DNA of 64,000 nucleotides from Pseudochryseolinea flava (GCF_003286915.1 NZ_QMFY01000012.1:62001-126000), one strand, 5' to 3'. Shown: positions 52,810-62,890, counted from the stretch's first letter. Made by a program: numbers and translations. The notes: generated from the sequence alone by a model not told the origin.

Positions 52810-55065
52810 TTAATTTTTAACAACCTTCCTCGCTACGACAGTGTTGTTCCGGTGGATCAATACAACGTAGTACCCAGCAGCATAGTGGGCTAGATTCAAG
52901 CTGATGGTTTTCTCATTTGAAATTTTATTTTCAATGGCCATCCCTACGTTGTTACGCAATTCTATCTGCACATTTTCTTTTCTCAGATTCATGATGTCGA
53001 TCATGCCATTCGTTGGATTAGGGAACACAACAAAATCAGTTTCATTGTCTTCGTCAATGCTCGTTACGATTTCTGTGCACAATGCGGCATCTGTAATGGG
53101 TGTCACGCCAGTGTCGCCACCGGAGCAGATATTGCAGACGTCGTACGTTGCTGTTCCATTAGCCTTTCCGCTACAGTCGTAATTGGCAACAACGAAGTGT
53201 GATAACATGCGTATATAATTCATTTGATACCCGTTACTGTTTTCTGTGACCGACCATGAGTTCAATGGCCAGCTCGTATTAAAATCTTTGTAAGACTTTT
53301 GTGCGGGCTGATTTTTCGGGGGAACCACAGACTCGGCATTACATGCGGTAGTGCTGCATGTATTGTTCGCACAGCAAACATCTTTGTCGTAGCTTGGATT
53401 AGGTCCACCAACTACAAAACCAGGTGCTGGTCCATAGGTGGAGACGCCAACACGATCCCACTTGGCGCTACCGTTGCCAAACCAAGTATGATAAAATTCA
53501 TTAACACCGTTTTCCGCTCCATAGGCATACATGTTCGAGAGGTAAACAAAATTCAACGGGTTCACGCCATGCAAGTAGTGAATGAATTCTTCTGCAGCTG
53601 CTAAAGCGATATCATTTTTAGTGTCATCGATGTTGTATCGCTTCCAGTCTAAGAACATCAAACTTTGACTTCCTTTGGTTGCATTGCTACCCCATGTATA
53701 ATCTTTGATGAATGCACGATAAGGATCGGTCATATTGGTATAGGCGGCGAAATTATTGTCGCTATTCATCGCATTCTTATATGCTGTCTTAATCGCTGTA
53801 ACCACGTTGGCCGATACGTTGGGTATCGTCGTATAGTGTAATAGTATTTCTTGATTCGCTGTTTCAAAAGGGAAAGCGAAATTCCAAGCGATCAAATGCA
53901 CCTCGTCATAGTTGTCTTCAAAGAATTGTTTGTACTTCGCTTCTCCGGTGATCTCGAATAAATACATCGCTGCTTCAAGCTTAGCCATGAACCGTCCGTA
54001 GTCGTTTGTTTCTTGTTGTCCTGCACCGAGTCCGCTCGTACCGGATGCAGTATCATTGTTTTTGAAGATTACATTGGGGTTTGCAGTCGCCCAATCCCAG
54101 GCTTTGATAGCGCGTGCTTTCAAATCAGCAGCATAGTTTTTCATACCACGCGAGCCGTACACTTTTGATGCGATTGCAAATGCAGCCGCCGTGTTAAGCG
54201 TAGCCGATGTGCTTGCATTGCCATACAAACTTTGACCTGTAGCACTTGAAGGTGGGCTTGCATGGGAAAGTCCTACAATACTGAGCACGCTTCCATTGGT
54301 GTTTTGCATGCGCACCAAATGATCGACTCCCCATTTCGCTTCGTCAAGGAGATCTGGAATGTTATTGCCAGACTCAGGAATGTTATAATCGTCGCTCCAT
54401 GCGCCAGGATTTTCCAAATAGGCAAGCATAAAGTCGACAACATAGTTTGCCGTCCATGTCGTGTATTTATTGTAGTCGCCGGCATCATACCAACCACCGC
54501 GTAAATCACGTTCCGTAGATGCGTTATTCTGCTGATTGTAAACGCGGGCATTTGGATCTTGAAGATTTTTCAAGTGACTAGCTTCGTCGGCCCATGCTGC
54601 GCCAGCGTACGTCGCGTCTTTCTTGAATCCAGCGCGCTGATAGAAGAATGTTCGCACGGCATGCTTTAACAATTCTTGATAAAGATCGTCGGCGATTTTA
54701 AACTCATAAGAGCGCAGGTTTTGTTCGATATCCAGAATGTAATAATCCCCTGGTGTTTCAAGACTTGAAAAATCGAACCACCATACCTTGTCCCCGGATG
54801 AGGCGTCGGTATTGCCACTATTCCAAGATGCGATGGTCCCTGTAAGAACATTTTCATCTGTGGTTGCATCTACAACGGCATAGCTACTGCCCGGTGTAAA
54901 CGATTCGTCGCTGTCGAAGCCCACCACCGGATCGCGGATCACCGCAACTTTTTTCGATATGGTACGGTAGCCGAATTGATCAACGCAAATGTATTTCGTA
55001 GTGGTTTGGGCATCGATATCAACTTGAAACGAGAGGATTAAAAGAAGGAGTATAATTTTTCTCAT
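52810..55065 (-). CDS. secreted GH9 cellulase with T9SS sorting domain
   Basis: A 751-residue exported enzyme with signal peptide (LLLLILSFQVDIDAQ, to about 20). An Ig-like CelD-N domain covers about 23-115, followed by the GH9 (alpha/alpha)6 domain. Key blocks are GGWYDAGDYNKYTTW with the base/nucleophile aspartates, GVSTYGPAPGFVVGGPNP, and the catalytic glutamate in SVTENSNGYQMNY. After the catalytic domain a short Cys-rich linker leads to a type A sorting domain (FVVFPNPTNGMIDI ... TVVARKVVKN). ATG 55065 is used because it sits directly before the signal; the open frame 30 codons upstream has no signal sequence. Confidence 0.93.
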   Translation of the reverse strand: MRKIILLLLILSFQVDIDAQTTTKYICVDQFGYRTISKKVAVIRDPVVGFDSDESFTPGSSYAVVDATTDENVLTGTIASWNSGNTDASSGDKVWWFDFSSLETPGDYYILDIEQNLRSYEFKIADDLYQELLKHAVRTFFYQRAGFKKDATYAGAAWADEASHLKNLQDPNARVYNQQNNASTERDLRGGWYDAGDYNKYTTWTANYVVDFMLAYLENPGAWSDDYNIPESGNNIPDLLDEAKWGVDHLVRMQNTNGSVLSIVGLSHASPPSSATGQSLYGNASTSATLNTAAAFAIASKVYGSRGMKNYAADLKARAIKAWDWATANPNVIFKNNDTASGTSGLGAGQQETNDYGRFMAKLEAAMYLFEITGEAKYKQFFEDNYDEVHLIAWNFAFPFETANQEILLHYTTIPNVSANVVTAIKTAYKNAMNSDNNFAAYTNMTDPYRAFIKDYTWGSNATKGSQSLMFLDWKRYNIDDTKNDIALAAAEEFIHYLHGVNPLNFVYLSNMYAYGAENGVNEFYHTWFGNGSAKWDRVGVSTYGPAPGFVVGGPNPSYDKDVCCANNTCSTTACNAESVVPPKNQPAQKSYKDFNTSWPLNSWSVTENSNGYQMNYIRMLSHFVVANYDCSGKANGTATYDVCNICSGGDTGVTPITDAALCTEIVTSIDEDNETDFVVFPNPTNGMIDIMNLRKENVQIELRNNVGMAIENKISNEKTISLNLAHYAAGYYVVLIHRNNTVVARKVVKN

Positions 55066-55228
55066 GGGCAGGTCTGTGGGTTTGGATATTAAAGTTACGC
55101 TCGAAATCGTTAGCGTGTAGTCGCGTTTAACAAAGTATCCCGTGAAATGAAACAAACGATGCCTTGAAATCTAACAAGTGGTGTCGTGAATGATATCACG
55201 GCGACGCGAATTAGAATCGCAAAAGGGT

Positions 55229-55245
55229 GGCGTCTTTAAGACGCC
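55229..55245. repeat. GC-rich palindrome
   Basis: GGCGTCTT-T-AAGACGCC is a perfect 8-bp inverted repeat in the spacer upstream of the GH9 gene. It may be a REP-type element; there is no T run. Confidence 0.45.
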
Positions 55246-55288
55246 GATAGCGACGGTTTAAAATCGTAGATATTATGGCGTCTGCGCG

Positions 55289-55804
55289 TCATCCTTTCAA
55301 AAGCTTCTCGTCTAAGTTTGATTTCCTCGCTTCCTGTGGCAATGCGATCATCTTCATGATAAAATCGATAAGCCTTTTCTCATCAATTTGGATTTGGCCA
55401 AGCGATATGTTTAATTCTTGTGCGCCAATTTCTTTGTTTAGTTGCTTGACAAACTTTTTGGCTTTGATCTTGGGCTCAAATTTAGGATCAACGATAAGAC
55501 AAATGAATTTCTGGCCATGGATATTGATCGGGTAAGCGCTAAGCATTACGTCCCAATTTATGAAATCACGGTAAGCCATGCGATCGAAAATGCCTATCTC
55601 ATTGATGATGATCTGAGGACGGCGATCAAACAGATGAAAAAATCCGACGGGATAACCAAGTCCGAAAAAACCAATAGACATCCAAGCTACCCATGATGGT
55701 GACTTATTGTAGACCAATAGAAAAATTCCCATCACAACAAAAATGGAACACAGCAAGATCAGCTTGATGGCCTTCCATCTGGATTTATACAGTTTAATTT
55801 CCAT
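55289..55804 (-). CDS. hypothetical membrane protein (STM3941-like)
   Basis: A 171-residue protein with two N-terminal membrane helices (about 13-31 and 38-58) and a PH-like soluble part that starts RRPQIIINEIGIFDRM and includes FEPKIKAKKFVKQLN. This plan matches a family of small membrane proteins sometimes named STM3941-like; the name is from memory. The function is unknown. It stands alone. Confidence 0.6.
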   Translation of the reverse strand: MEIKLYKSRWKAIKLILLCSIFVVMGIFLLVYNKSPSWVAWMSIGFFGLGYPVGFFHLFDRRPQIIINEIGIFDRMAYRDFINWDVMLSAYPINIHGQKFICLIVDPKFEPKIKAKKFVKQLNKEIGAQELNISLGQIQIDEKRLIDFIMKMIALPQEARKSNLDEKLLKG

Positions 55805-55831
55805 ACCAATGCAATAAGGTTTTAAGGGACT

Positions 55832-56205
55832 TCACTCGCCCAAACAACGGTCCAAACCATCTTTCCACGCATAATAAATACCTTGACTGAACAGACGTTG
55901 ACGATTAGCATCATTCACCCACGGATAAGCTGTTGATAAAAAGTTTCTAAACATCTCTTCCAGTGCGGAAGGTTTATCTTATGGCCACCATTGGCTGTGG
56001 CTTCAAGTTGTTTATAAATGAATTCATGTCCTTTGAACATCACGTCGCGACAAGTTTCGTTGTACTCATCTAACGTTTGTGTTGTGAGCGACGGGAAAGA
56101 TGCGTGGAGTCTATCTTGAATTGGTTTAAGCCAATTGGGGCCAAACTCCATCGCGAATTCCAGGCCTGTGTTTAAAATTTTATTCGCGCTTGTGCTACTG
56201 TCCAT
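55832..56205 (-). pseudogene. hypothetical gene with one-base frameshift
   Basis: The frame from 56205 encodes 96 residues ending ETFYQQLIRG. The next frame, starting at the same point, continues as LSTAYPWVNDANRQR then LFSQGIYYAWKDGLDRCLGE and stops at 55832. Adding one A to the run AAAAA at 55938-55942 would join both into one ~124-residue protein reading LETFLSTAYPWVND. The second part is coding-like in composition. The family is unknown; it is helical, with no signal. Either a fresh mutation or a homopolymer sequencing error explains it. Confidence 0.65.
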
Positions 56206-56462
56206 ATCGAAAGGTAGTAACGCAATGGGACAGCGGCAAGTTACTTTGGGAACGTAATTACCACATTGTGATCAATAGGCGCGTGACTTTTTTCACTTGC
56301 TCATCATCTCGGTAGATCGATTTAATAAACAAGCTTTGTGGTTTTTCTTGGTCGGTTTTATTGAGGCTCGCTTTCATTACTTCGATTTCTTATATTTAAC
56401 AGGTGGCCTGTTTTTTGAAGCGCATCTCGTAACGGCTGGTGATACTCGTTAACTGCCAACGC

Positions 56463-58751
56463 ATGAAATCACAAAATTTGATCGACCGCGATTTTGAAGC
56501 GTTCTTCGGTGCGCTTCCCGGTTTTGTCGTTGTGATTGATCTGCAAGCGTCAGTAGTTGCTGCAAATGACAATTTCGTTAACGATCAGAGATCTTCGCGT
56601 GAGCACGTTATTGGTCGTAATCTGTTAGAGATTTATCCGTTCATACGGCCGATGGTGGAAAGGGTGGCGCGTGAGAAGGTTGCTATGGATGATACGATTG
56701 CAGACGGATCGTCGCGACGCATCGCGATTTCTTATAAGCCAATTTTGAAGGACGGGACGGTGTCATTCATCGTTCTCCAAATTACAGATGATACGCAGGC
56801 GACATCAACGGCGTCACCAGAGACTAATCAATTATTTCAAGATCTATTCGAATTTAATCCGGCAGCGCTGGTAATCTCCGGTGCGCGCGATTCGAAAATA
56901 AAGAACGTGAATGCTTCATTCTTGTCGTTGTTCGAGTTTGATAGTAAAGACGAGCTGATTGGGAAAACTTCGCAGGAATTAAAGCTTATAGAGCATGATC
57001 AACATCGCGGTGATGCCATTCGTGCGTTGATGGAAAAACAAAAGGTTGTAACAGGCGAGGGGAGGATTCGAACGAAAAAAGGTGATTTTAAATGGGCATC
57101 CATTTCTGTCATTCTTGTAACCATCGACGAAGAACCATGTTTGATGGCGGTGATGATCGATATCACGGACAGGAAAAATGCGGAGGATAAGATAAAATCT
57201 ATTAATGAAAACCTAGAGCGAACGGTAGTCCAAAAAACGAAGCGCGTGTTCGAAGCGGAATTGGAATATCGTTCCGTGATTGAACAGGCAAATGACGGAA
57301 TCTTCATCTCTGATAGCCATGGCAATTATCTGGATGTGAATGATAGCGCATGTAAAATGCTCGGCTATACAAAGGAAGAGCTTTTAAAGATGAACACGAT
57401 GGACGTTCTGCCTGCCGAAGATCGCGTGAGTAGACCGCCAAACTTTGACGCGCTGATGAAAGGCCAGGCGATGTTGACAACGCGACGACTTCAGAAAAAG
57501 GATGGCACCGCGATACCCGTAGAGATTAGTGCGCGTATGTTATCGAATGGAAAGATGCTGGGCATTGTTCGTGATATCACGGATAGAAAAAGGGCAGAGG
57601 ATGCTATTCAAAATGTGAATGCACAGTTAGAAGTTAAAGTGTTGCAACGAACAGAAGAACTTCAGAAGAAGATCATTCAGCTTCAAGAGAGTGAGGAGAA
57701 ATTTTATAAAGCATTTCATGCGAGCTCCGCGGGTATAACCATTACCAAACTTTCAGATTCCACCTATGCAGATGTCAATGATGCGTTCTTAAATATGATT
57801 GGTTATTCCCGCGAGGAGGTGATCAATCATTCGGCCGCTGATTTAGCGCTTGTTGTCGATATGAAACACCGTGAATACGTGCTCGCGCAAGTACGAGAGA
57901 AAGGTGCCGTGAAACAAGCTGAGATGACGGTTAGGCGAAAGTCAGGCGAGCTTATTCATGTTTTATCTTCTATCGAAACGATCACCCATAACAGTGAACG
58001 CTATGCCATCAATATTATTTATGACATCACAGAGCGCAAACGTGCGCAGGAAAAACTGGAAGCCGTGAATAAGGAGCTTGAGTCGTTTTCCTATTCAGTA
58101 TCGCATGATTTGCGAGCGCCGCTTCGATCCATCATGGGCTATGCTGAAATTTTACAACTTGATTTCGGCGATAGATTTGATGATGTGATGAAGAGTCACC
58201 TTAATCGAATTACCAACAGCGCAAAGAAGATGGGAAGATTGATTGACGACCTTTTAGAGTTTTCGAGAGTGGGTAAGCTTGAAATTGTGAAATCATCAGT
58301 CGAGACGACGAAGGTTGTTGAAAAGAATATTGCTGATTTTGGATTGACGCATTCAACCAAGCCGAAATTTATTATTCATGAGCTGCATCCTTCTTTCGCC
58401 GACTTTTCCATGATTAATCAAGTTTGGTTTAACTTAATTTCGAATGCCGTAAAGTATTCTGCCAAAAAAGAAGATCCCATAATTGAAATAGGCTCTTACC
58501 GTACTAATGACGAGGTAGTTTTTTTTATCAAGGATAACGGCGCCGGGTTTAATATGGAATTTGCAGGAAAGCTATTCGGTGTGTTCCAGCGATTACATCG
58601 TGCGGCAGACTTCGAAGGTACTGGCGTTGGTCTTGCTTTGGTTAAAAGAATCATCGACAAACATGATGGTCGCATTTGGGCTTCTGCAACTGTACACAAC
58701 GGCGCAACATTTTATTTTGCATTGCCGATGGCAAAATCGAAAGGAAAGTAA
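56463..58751 (+). CDS. cytoplasmic multi-PAS sensor histidine kinase
   Basis: A 762-residue soluble kinase. Four PAS domains are visible, beginning at about 10 (FFGALPGFVVVIDLQASVV), 122 (LFEFNPAALVISG), 275 (EYRSVIEQANDGIFIS) and 412 (FYKAFHASSAGITITKL), each followed by a DITDRK-type linker. The dimerisation domain has His548 in VSHDLRAPLRSIMGY and the ATPase domain NLISNAVKYS, KDNGAGF and GTGVGLAL. There are no membrane helices, so the signal is internal. ATG 56463 is preferred to a GTG at 56439. No response regulator is adjacent. Confidence 0.9.
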   Translation: MKSQNLIDRDFEAFFGALPGFVVVIDLQASVVAANDNFVNDQRSSREHVIGRNLLEIYPFIRPMVERVAREKVAMDDTIADGSSRRIAISYKPILKDGTVSFIVLQITDDTQATSTASPETNQLFQDLFEFNPAALVISGARDSKIKNVNASFLSLFEFDSKDELIGKTSQELKLIEHDQHRGDAIRALMEKQKVVTGEGRIRTKKGDFKWASISVILVTIDEEPCLMAVMIDITDRKNAEDKIKSINENLERTVVQKTKRVFEAELEYRSVIEQANDGIFISDSHGNYLDVNDSACKMLGYTKEELLKMNTMDVLPAEDRVSRPPNFDALMKGQAMLTTRRLQKKDGTAIPVEISARMLSNGKMLGIVRDITDRKRAEDAIQNVNAQLEVKVLQRTEELQKKIIQLQESEEKFYKAFHASSAGITITKLSDSTYADVNDAFLNMIGYSREEVINHSAADLALVVDMKHREYVLAQVREKGAVKQAEMTVRRKSGELIHVLSSIETITHNSERYAINIIYDITERKRAQEKLEAVNKELESFSYSVSHDLRAPLRSIMGYAEILQLDFGDRFDDVMKSHLNRITNSAKKMGRLIDDLLEFSRVGKLEIVKSSVETTKVVEKNIADFGLTHSTKPKFIIHELHPSFADFSMINQVWFNLISNAVKYSAKKEDPIIEIGSYRTNDEVVFFIKDNGAGFNMEFAGKLFGVFQRLHRAADFEGTGVGLALVKRIIDKHDGRIWASATVHNGATFYFALPMAKSKGK

Positions 58752-58782
58752 CGAAGCACCGCAGTCGTTACGGTGCTTCGTC
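58752..58782. terminator. hairpin between converging genes
   Basis: ACGAAGCACCG and CGGTGCTTCGT form a perfect 11-bp stem right after the kinase stop. There is no strong T run on either strand, so termination is likely but not certain. Confidence 0.6.
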
Positions 58783-58795
58783 TACCTAAATGAAG

Positions 58796-61645
58796 TTATT
58801 CAATGATAATCTTCTTTGTAACATTGAGGTTGCCAATCTTAACTTTAGCAACGTATAGCCCTGGCGTGAGATCGTGCATCACTTTTCCATAACCTTCAAT
58901 TTTCGTGACCAAAAATGTTTTGCCATGAACATCTAGGATTGTTAACTCTGCGGTTTCATTTTTTTGTTCTCCGTTCACGAGTACAAAAAGTTGGTTTCCT
59001 CGCGATGGATTTGGATAAATACTAACGAGCTCGTTTTCTTCGGACGTACGCTCCGATGTCCTTTCGCGTGCCGTGATCGGATTTACCAATTGCCACATCG
59101 CGCTATGCCATCCGGTTTGTGCATTCGCATATTGTACATAACCCAATAAATTCTCGAGGTGAATTCGTTGAGATGTCTGCCATCTGTTGATGATGTAGTT
59201 CCAGCCGTCGCCCGTAGCAGAGATGGACCATTGTGCGCTCCACCACGATTGATCTCCCGCACTTAACTGCACAGCGCCGTTTTGATTTTCTACGTGCATA
59301 ATGTTTCCTGTAGCGCGATTCTTTAGCACATAGTAACCGCCACTAACATCGATGCGCGCCCATTGATAACTATTGCCGGAAGGATTTGTGCCATAGCGAA
59401 CTTGTCCATTGCCGCCGTCGTACAAATAGGAATTGCTTTGCCAGCGATTTACAATTTGATAGTATGTTGTTCCTGTTGATGTCACCGTGATGTTCGCTGT
59501 TGCTATTTTGTTGCCGTCTTGTGTCGTGACGGTAATCGTTGCGCTTCCCGATGCTTTTCCAGTTACAAGTCCCGAAGCACTTACTGTAGCGATCGTGGTA
59601 TTACTTGAATTCCACGTGACGGTTTTGTTAGCGGCGTTAGATGGCGCTACAGTAGCTGTAAGCTGCACCGTGCCATTGATGCTCATGGTTCCGGTGGTGG
59701 GTGAAACAGTTACACCAGTCACAGCTACGGGCGCACCTGGATTCGTGTCGTACCAGGTATCATTCATATACCAGCCTGTTTTGTTTCTGCTGAGATCGGA
59801 AGTTTGGTTTGTTCCGTCATTAAAGATCAGATTGGTCGACGTCACATTCGTGAAGGTGTGACTGTACCATCCATTACCGACGTTGGTCATCAGCGTGCCG
59901 GGCCACGCACCATCAGCGAGAACACCCGATGGTTGGGCGGCCCACCAGTAAATACGAATGCCGCTACCCCACGTGCTCGGCTTGTAAAAGTGAACCGTGA
60001 AAGTTGAAGAAGGTGTTACAGTGATCGCGCTGGTGGCGGTTTTATTTCCGTCTTGTGTCGTTACCGTAATGGTTGCAGTACCTGCTGCGACCGCCGTGAC
60101 TAAACCAGCGGCGTTGACAGTAGCGACTGCGTTGTTGCTTGAGCTCCAAGTTACGTTTTGGTTGGTTGCGTTCGCGGGAACGATGGTCGCAACGAGTTGG
60201 CGTGTTAATCCGGCCGATACACTCGCCGTTGCTGGTGAAAGAGAAACACTAGCCACAGCAATCGGTGTAACACTCGCATTTGTTAATACACGATATTGAA
60301 ATGCGCCGAGAGATTGCGTCGCGCCAGCAGTGAGTGTAGCGGCTGAATTATTGTTAAAAGGATCAGTATAACTTCCTGCCATCGCCGACGGAATAACAAA
60401 GCTTGCATTCGTGTTTCGCATATTTACCATCACCACTACTTTTTCCGAGCCGTTGATTTTCGTGAACGCACAAACATCATTGTTTGAGTAATTTGTCACG
60501 GTGCCGCGTCTGATGGCTGCACTAGCAGTTCTAAAATTTAGGACCTTCGTGAAATCGGCGGCGGCGGTGGTGTTTGCATTCCAATTGATCTTTACTGAAG
60601 TGTAGGGCCAAGGAATTGTTTGATTAAAATCTACTTCTTGTCCACTGGTTAGGAAAGGAACACCGCGCATGTACGCTGATACAAGAAAGTTAGCAACCAC
60701 GCCATTGTGTCCATTGAATCGTTGTATAGCTGTGATCGAAGTTTCTGAGTCATGGTTAGCCGTATATCGTACTACTTGTTGTACGCTATTGGCATTCGTG
60801 TATTCGGTATTGGTAGTTGATTGGATCAATGATACCGAAGCACCTGTTGAGATGTCTTCGATCGCATCGTAGTACCATTTGTCGCCGAAGTTCATGTCGA
60901 ATCCAGCGTTGAAATTGGTAAGACGATCGCCTTCTGCAAACATTAACAGTTTGTGAGATGTAATGCCACGGAGATTATTGATGGTGTTTGTCCAAAAATC
61001 GAGCGGTGCATTGTTTGCATAGTCGCATCGATAGCCATCAACATTCGCTGCAAAAATCCAGTAGCGCATGGCGTCTACAATGGCGGCACGCATTGCCGTG
61101 TTGTTGAAGTCTAATGCGGCAACATCGGGAAATGGATTTAAGGGCTGAATAACGCCGCCACTACGAACATAATAGTCCGGATGCTGCGTGATCCATGGGT
61201 GATCCCATGAAGTTTGATTGACAACAAAGTCGAGAATCACGGCCATCCCGCGCTGGTGACAGCCATCAACAAGATTACGCAAATCCGTAAGTGTTCCATA
61301 CTCCGCAGCGACACCTTTAAAATCTTTGATGCAGTAAGGCGATTGTGAACTGCGCGAATCTGTACCATGAGGATAATGAGGCATCAGATACACGACATTT
61401 GTTCCAAGCGCTTTGATCTGATCGAGGCGGTTGATCACACCTTGTAAATTTCCGGCCGCGCTATAGGGACGAATGTGCACTTGATACATGTTCACGTCCC
61501 GAACATCGGGTACGCCGGAAAATGGTGTTCCGTACTGTGGCGGATCTTGGGCGTAAAGCATGTTGCCCCAAAGGGTGAAGAGCAGCAAGAGGAGGACCGT
61601 AATCCCACCTCCCGCGTGCCCGCGTCGACTGATAAAATCTTTCAT
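58796..61645 (-). CDS. secreted multidomain GH13 alpha-amylase with T9SS sorting domain
   Basis: A 949-residue exported enzyme. After a basic leader and signal (LLLLLFTLWGNMLYAQ, to about 33) comes a GH13 barrel with VVYLMPHYPHGTD, VILDFVVNQTSWDHPW, the nucleophile aspartate in DGYRCDYANN, the acid in MFAEGDR and the third acid in TANHDSET. The C-terminal half holds two Big2/Ig-like domains (VSLSPATASVSAG; VTVSPTTGTMSING), between them a CBM26-like starch-binding module (VHFYKPSTWGSGIRIYWW), a ricin-like trefoil (RWQSNSYLYDGGNG, HVENQNGAVQ, HLENLLGYVQYA) and the sorting domain (SIYPNPSRGNQLFV). The stated start replaces an ORF start 32 codons upstream that lacks a signal. Confidence 0.92.
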   Translation of the reverse strand: MKDFISRRGHAGGGITVLLLLLFTLWGNMLYAQDPPQYGTPFSGVPDVRDVNMYQVHIRPYSAAGNLQGVINRLDQIKALGTNVVYLMPHYPHGTDSRSSQSPYCIKDFKGVAAEYGTLTDLRNLVDGCHQRGMAVILDFVVNQTSWDHPWITQHPDYYVRSGGVIQPLNPFPDVAALDFNNTAMRAAIVDAMRYWIFAANVDGYRCDYANNAPLDFWTNTINNLRGITSHKLLMFAEGDRLTNFNAGFDMNFGDKWYYDAIEDISTGASVSLIQSTTNTEYTNANSVQQVVRYTANHDSETSITAIQRFNGHNGVVANFLVSAYMRGVPFLTSGQEVDFNQTIPWPYTSVKINWNANTTAAADFTKVLNFRTASAAIRRGTVTNYSNNDVCAFTKINGSEKVVVMVNMRNTNASFVIPSAMAGSYTDPFNNNSAATLTAGATQSLGAFQYRVLTNASVTPIAVASVSLSPATASVSAGLTRQLVATIVPANATNQNVTWSSSNNAVATVNAAGLVTAVAAGTATITVTTQDGNKTATSAITVTPSSTFTVHFYKPSTWGSGIRIYWWAAQPSGVLADGAWPGTLMTNVGNGWYSHTFTNVTSTNLIFNDGTNQTSDLSRNKTGWYMNDTWYDTNPGAPVAVTGVTVSPTTGTMSINGTVQLTATVAPSNAANKTVTWNSSNTTIATVSASGLVTGKASGSATITVTTQDGNKIATANITVTSTGTTYYQIVNRWQSNSYLYDGGNGQVRYGTNPSGNSYQWARIDVSGGYYVLKNRATGNIMHVENQNGAVQLSAGDQSWWSAQWSISATGDGWNYIINRWQTSQRIHLENLLGYVQYANAQTGWHSAMWQLVNPITARERTSERTSEENELVSIYPNPSRGNQLFVLVNGEQKNETAELTILDVHGKTFLVTKIEGYGKVMHDLTPGLYVAKVKIGNLNVTKKIIIE

Positions 61646-62074
61646 AGTTGAATGGTTTAAGTGTTTGGATTGTGACCTGATCCGCCAGTGTCGTAATCGA
61701 TTGATTGACGCGTTACAACGATTGCGTTCGGGTACATCCAAAGCACGAAAATGGGAGAGGGCAAATCAATTTGTCGGCGTCGAATCTAGAAAAATCAACG
61801 GGGTGCCTACTGGTAATTGATTGGTAACAAATGAATTAGGATAACGTCCGATCTAGTCTCAATCTTAAGTACCAAGGCATTTGTTAAAGTGATACGTATG
61901 CGGTATTCGCAATTTTTCGGCAAGAATGTATTAGTCTGTTGCTATGTGACAGCATTGGAGATAAACAACAAGTTCATTGTCCACAGCATGTGTCTGTGAA
62001 CAATGAACTACTGTAAACCATTAAACAACGAGTTAAATCAACGGTCGAGGCGAGCCCCGGCGCTGTTGATATCG
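61646..62074. other. intergenic region before the amylase
   Basis: No gene is supported. The only clear structure is the inverted repeat at 61971-62009. Confidence 0.6.
61971..62009 (-). terminator. long inverted repeat, possible terminator of the DUF892 gene
   Basis: AGTTCATTGTCCACAG and CTGTGAACAATGAACT pair over 16 positions with one mismatch and a 7-base loop. On the minus strand it is followed by TGTTGTTTATC. It lies 66 bp downstream of the DUF892 stop. Confidence 0.5.
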
Positions 62075-62641
62075 TTAAGCTTCTTCCTCAGCGGCTTCGT
62101 AATTGACATTATTGATGGCAATGTCGGTGAGCAGTTCGTCTGTTTCTTTTTCTTCCATCAATGTTTCGGCGAGAATGTCGGCGATGTCTTCACGACCAAT
62201 TGTTTTGGCTAGTTGCGTTAAACCGCCGTATGTGGCAATTTCATAGTGCTCCACTTTTTGGGCAGCAAGGATAATTCCGACATCGCGTGTGGCCGTACCG
62301 TTGTCTGTATCTTCGATCACCCCTTCACCTTCCTTTACAAGTCCCTCCATGGCATCGCACTTCTTGCCTTGTGCCTTCACTTCTAACAATTCAAAAACTT
62401 GTTCTAATCGTTCAACGTGCGTCTTGGTTTGTTCAAGATGTGTTTCGATCGCGTCTTGTAGTTCCGGAGAAGTAGCCGCTTTCTTCATTTTTGGCAACGC
62501 TTTAACCAAATGTTTTTCGGCCCAATAGATGTCTTTCACCTCATCAATAAAAAAATCCAATAATGCTGATTGTATTTCTTCTGTCGATTGAGATACCGCT
62601 GCTTTCTTGCGCGCTGTCTTTTTTGTTGCTGTTCGTGGCAT
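62075..62641 (-). CDS. DUF892 (YciE/YciF) ferritin-like protein
   Basis: A 188-residue helical protein of the DUF892 ferritin-like family. After a lysine-rich N-terminus (TATKKTARKKAAVS) come the four-helix parts with the metal-type residues: LLDFFIDEVKDIYWAEKHLV, LEQTKTHVERLEQVFELL, KVEHYEIATYGGLTQLA and LAETLMEEKETDELL. The E, D and H positions (EVKDIYWAE, THVERLE, EHYE, EEKETDE) would form a di-iron site. Members are linked to stress responses, and the basic tail could bind DNA. ATG 62641 is chosen over a start 20 codons upstream. Confidence 0.9.
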   Translation of the reverse strand: MPRTATKKTARKKAAVSQSTEEIQSALLDFFIDEVKDIYWAEKHLVKALPKMKKAATSPELQDAIETHLEQTKTHVERLEQVFELLEVKAQGKKCDAMEGLVKEGEGVIEDTDNGTATRDVGIILAAQKVEHYEIATYGGLTQLAKTIGREDIADILAETLMEEKETDELLTDIAINNVNYEAAEEEA

Positions 62642-62755
62642 AGCTATAATGTCTTTTAGTGATAGTATACTTTCGATACAGTGGCGAATTAAAAATATCA
62701 TGCCGTCAGGAAAGACCTGTTCATAATCAACTGGCGAAAATCGACACGATCATTC

Positions 62756-62797
62756 ATGAATAAGCAATATCTCTTTATGAATAAGCAATATCTCTTT
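62756..62797. repeat. 21-bp direct repeat, two copies
   Basis: ATGAATAAGCAATATCTCTTT occurs at 62756-62776 and again at 62777-62797 with no spacer (21 bases; shown as ATGAATAAGC followed by AATATCTCTTT). Confidence 0.8.
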
Positions 62798-62837
62798 GTC
62801 TTTGCCTTAAGCAACCTCCCTCGGCTTTAGATTTCAC

Positions 62838-62890
62838 TCCAGGTCCTGACGTGGAACTCGATTTGCGGACTGACCCTTTAGAATGCAAGG
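62838..62890. repeat. solitary copy of the GC-rich repeat core
   Basis: GTGGAACTCGATTTGCGGACTG then ACCCTTTAG (in parts) matches the core of the repeats at 20297-20747 and, on minus, at 7353-7690. Confidence 0.65.

Noticed and set aside
52999-55155. Longer start of the GH9 gene at 55155
   Set aside because: The extra 30 residues have no signal peptide, while ATG 55065 is followed directly by one.
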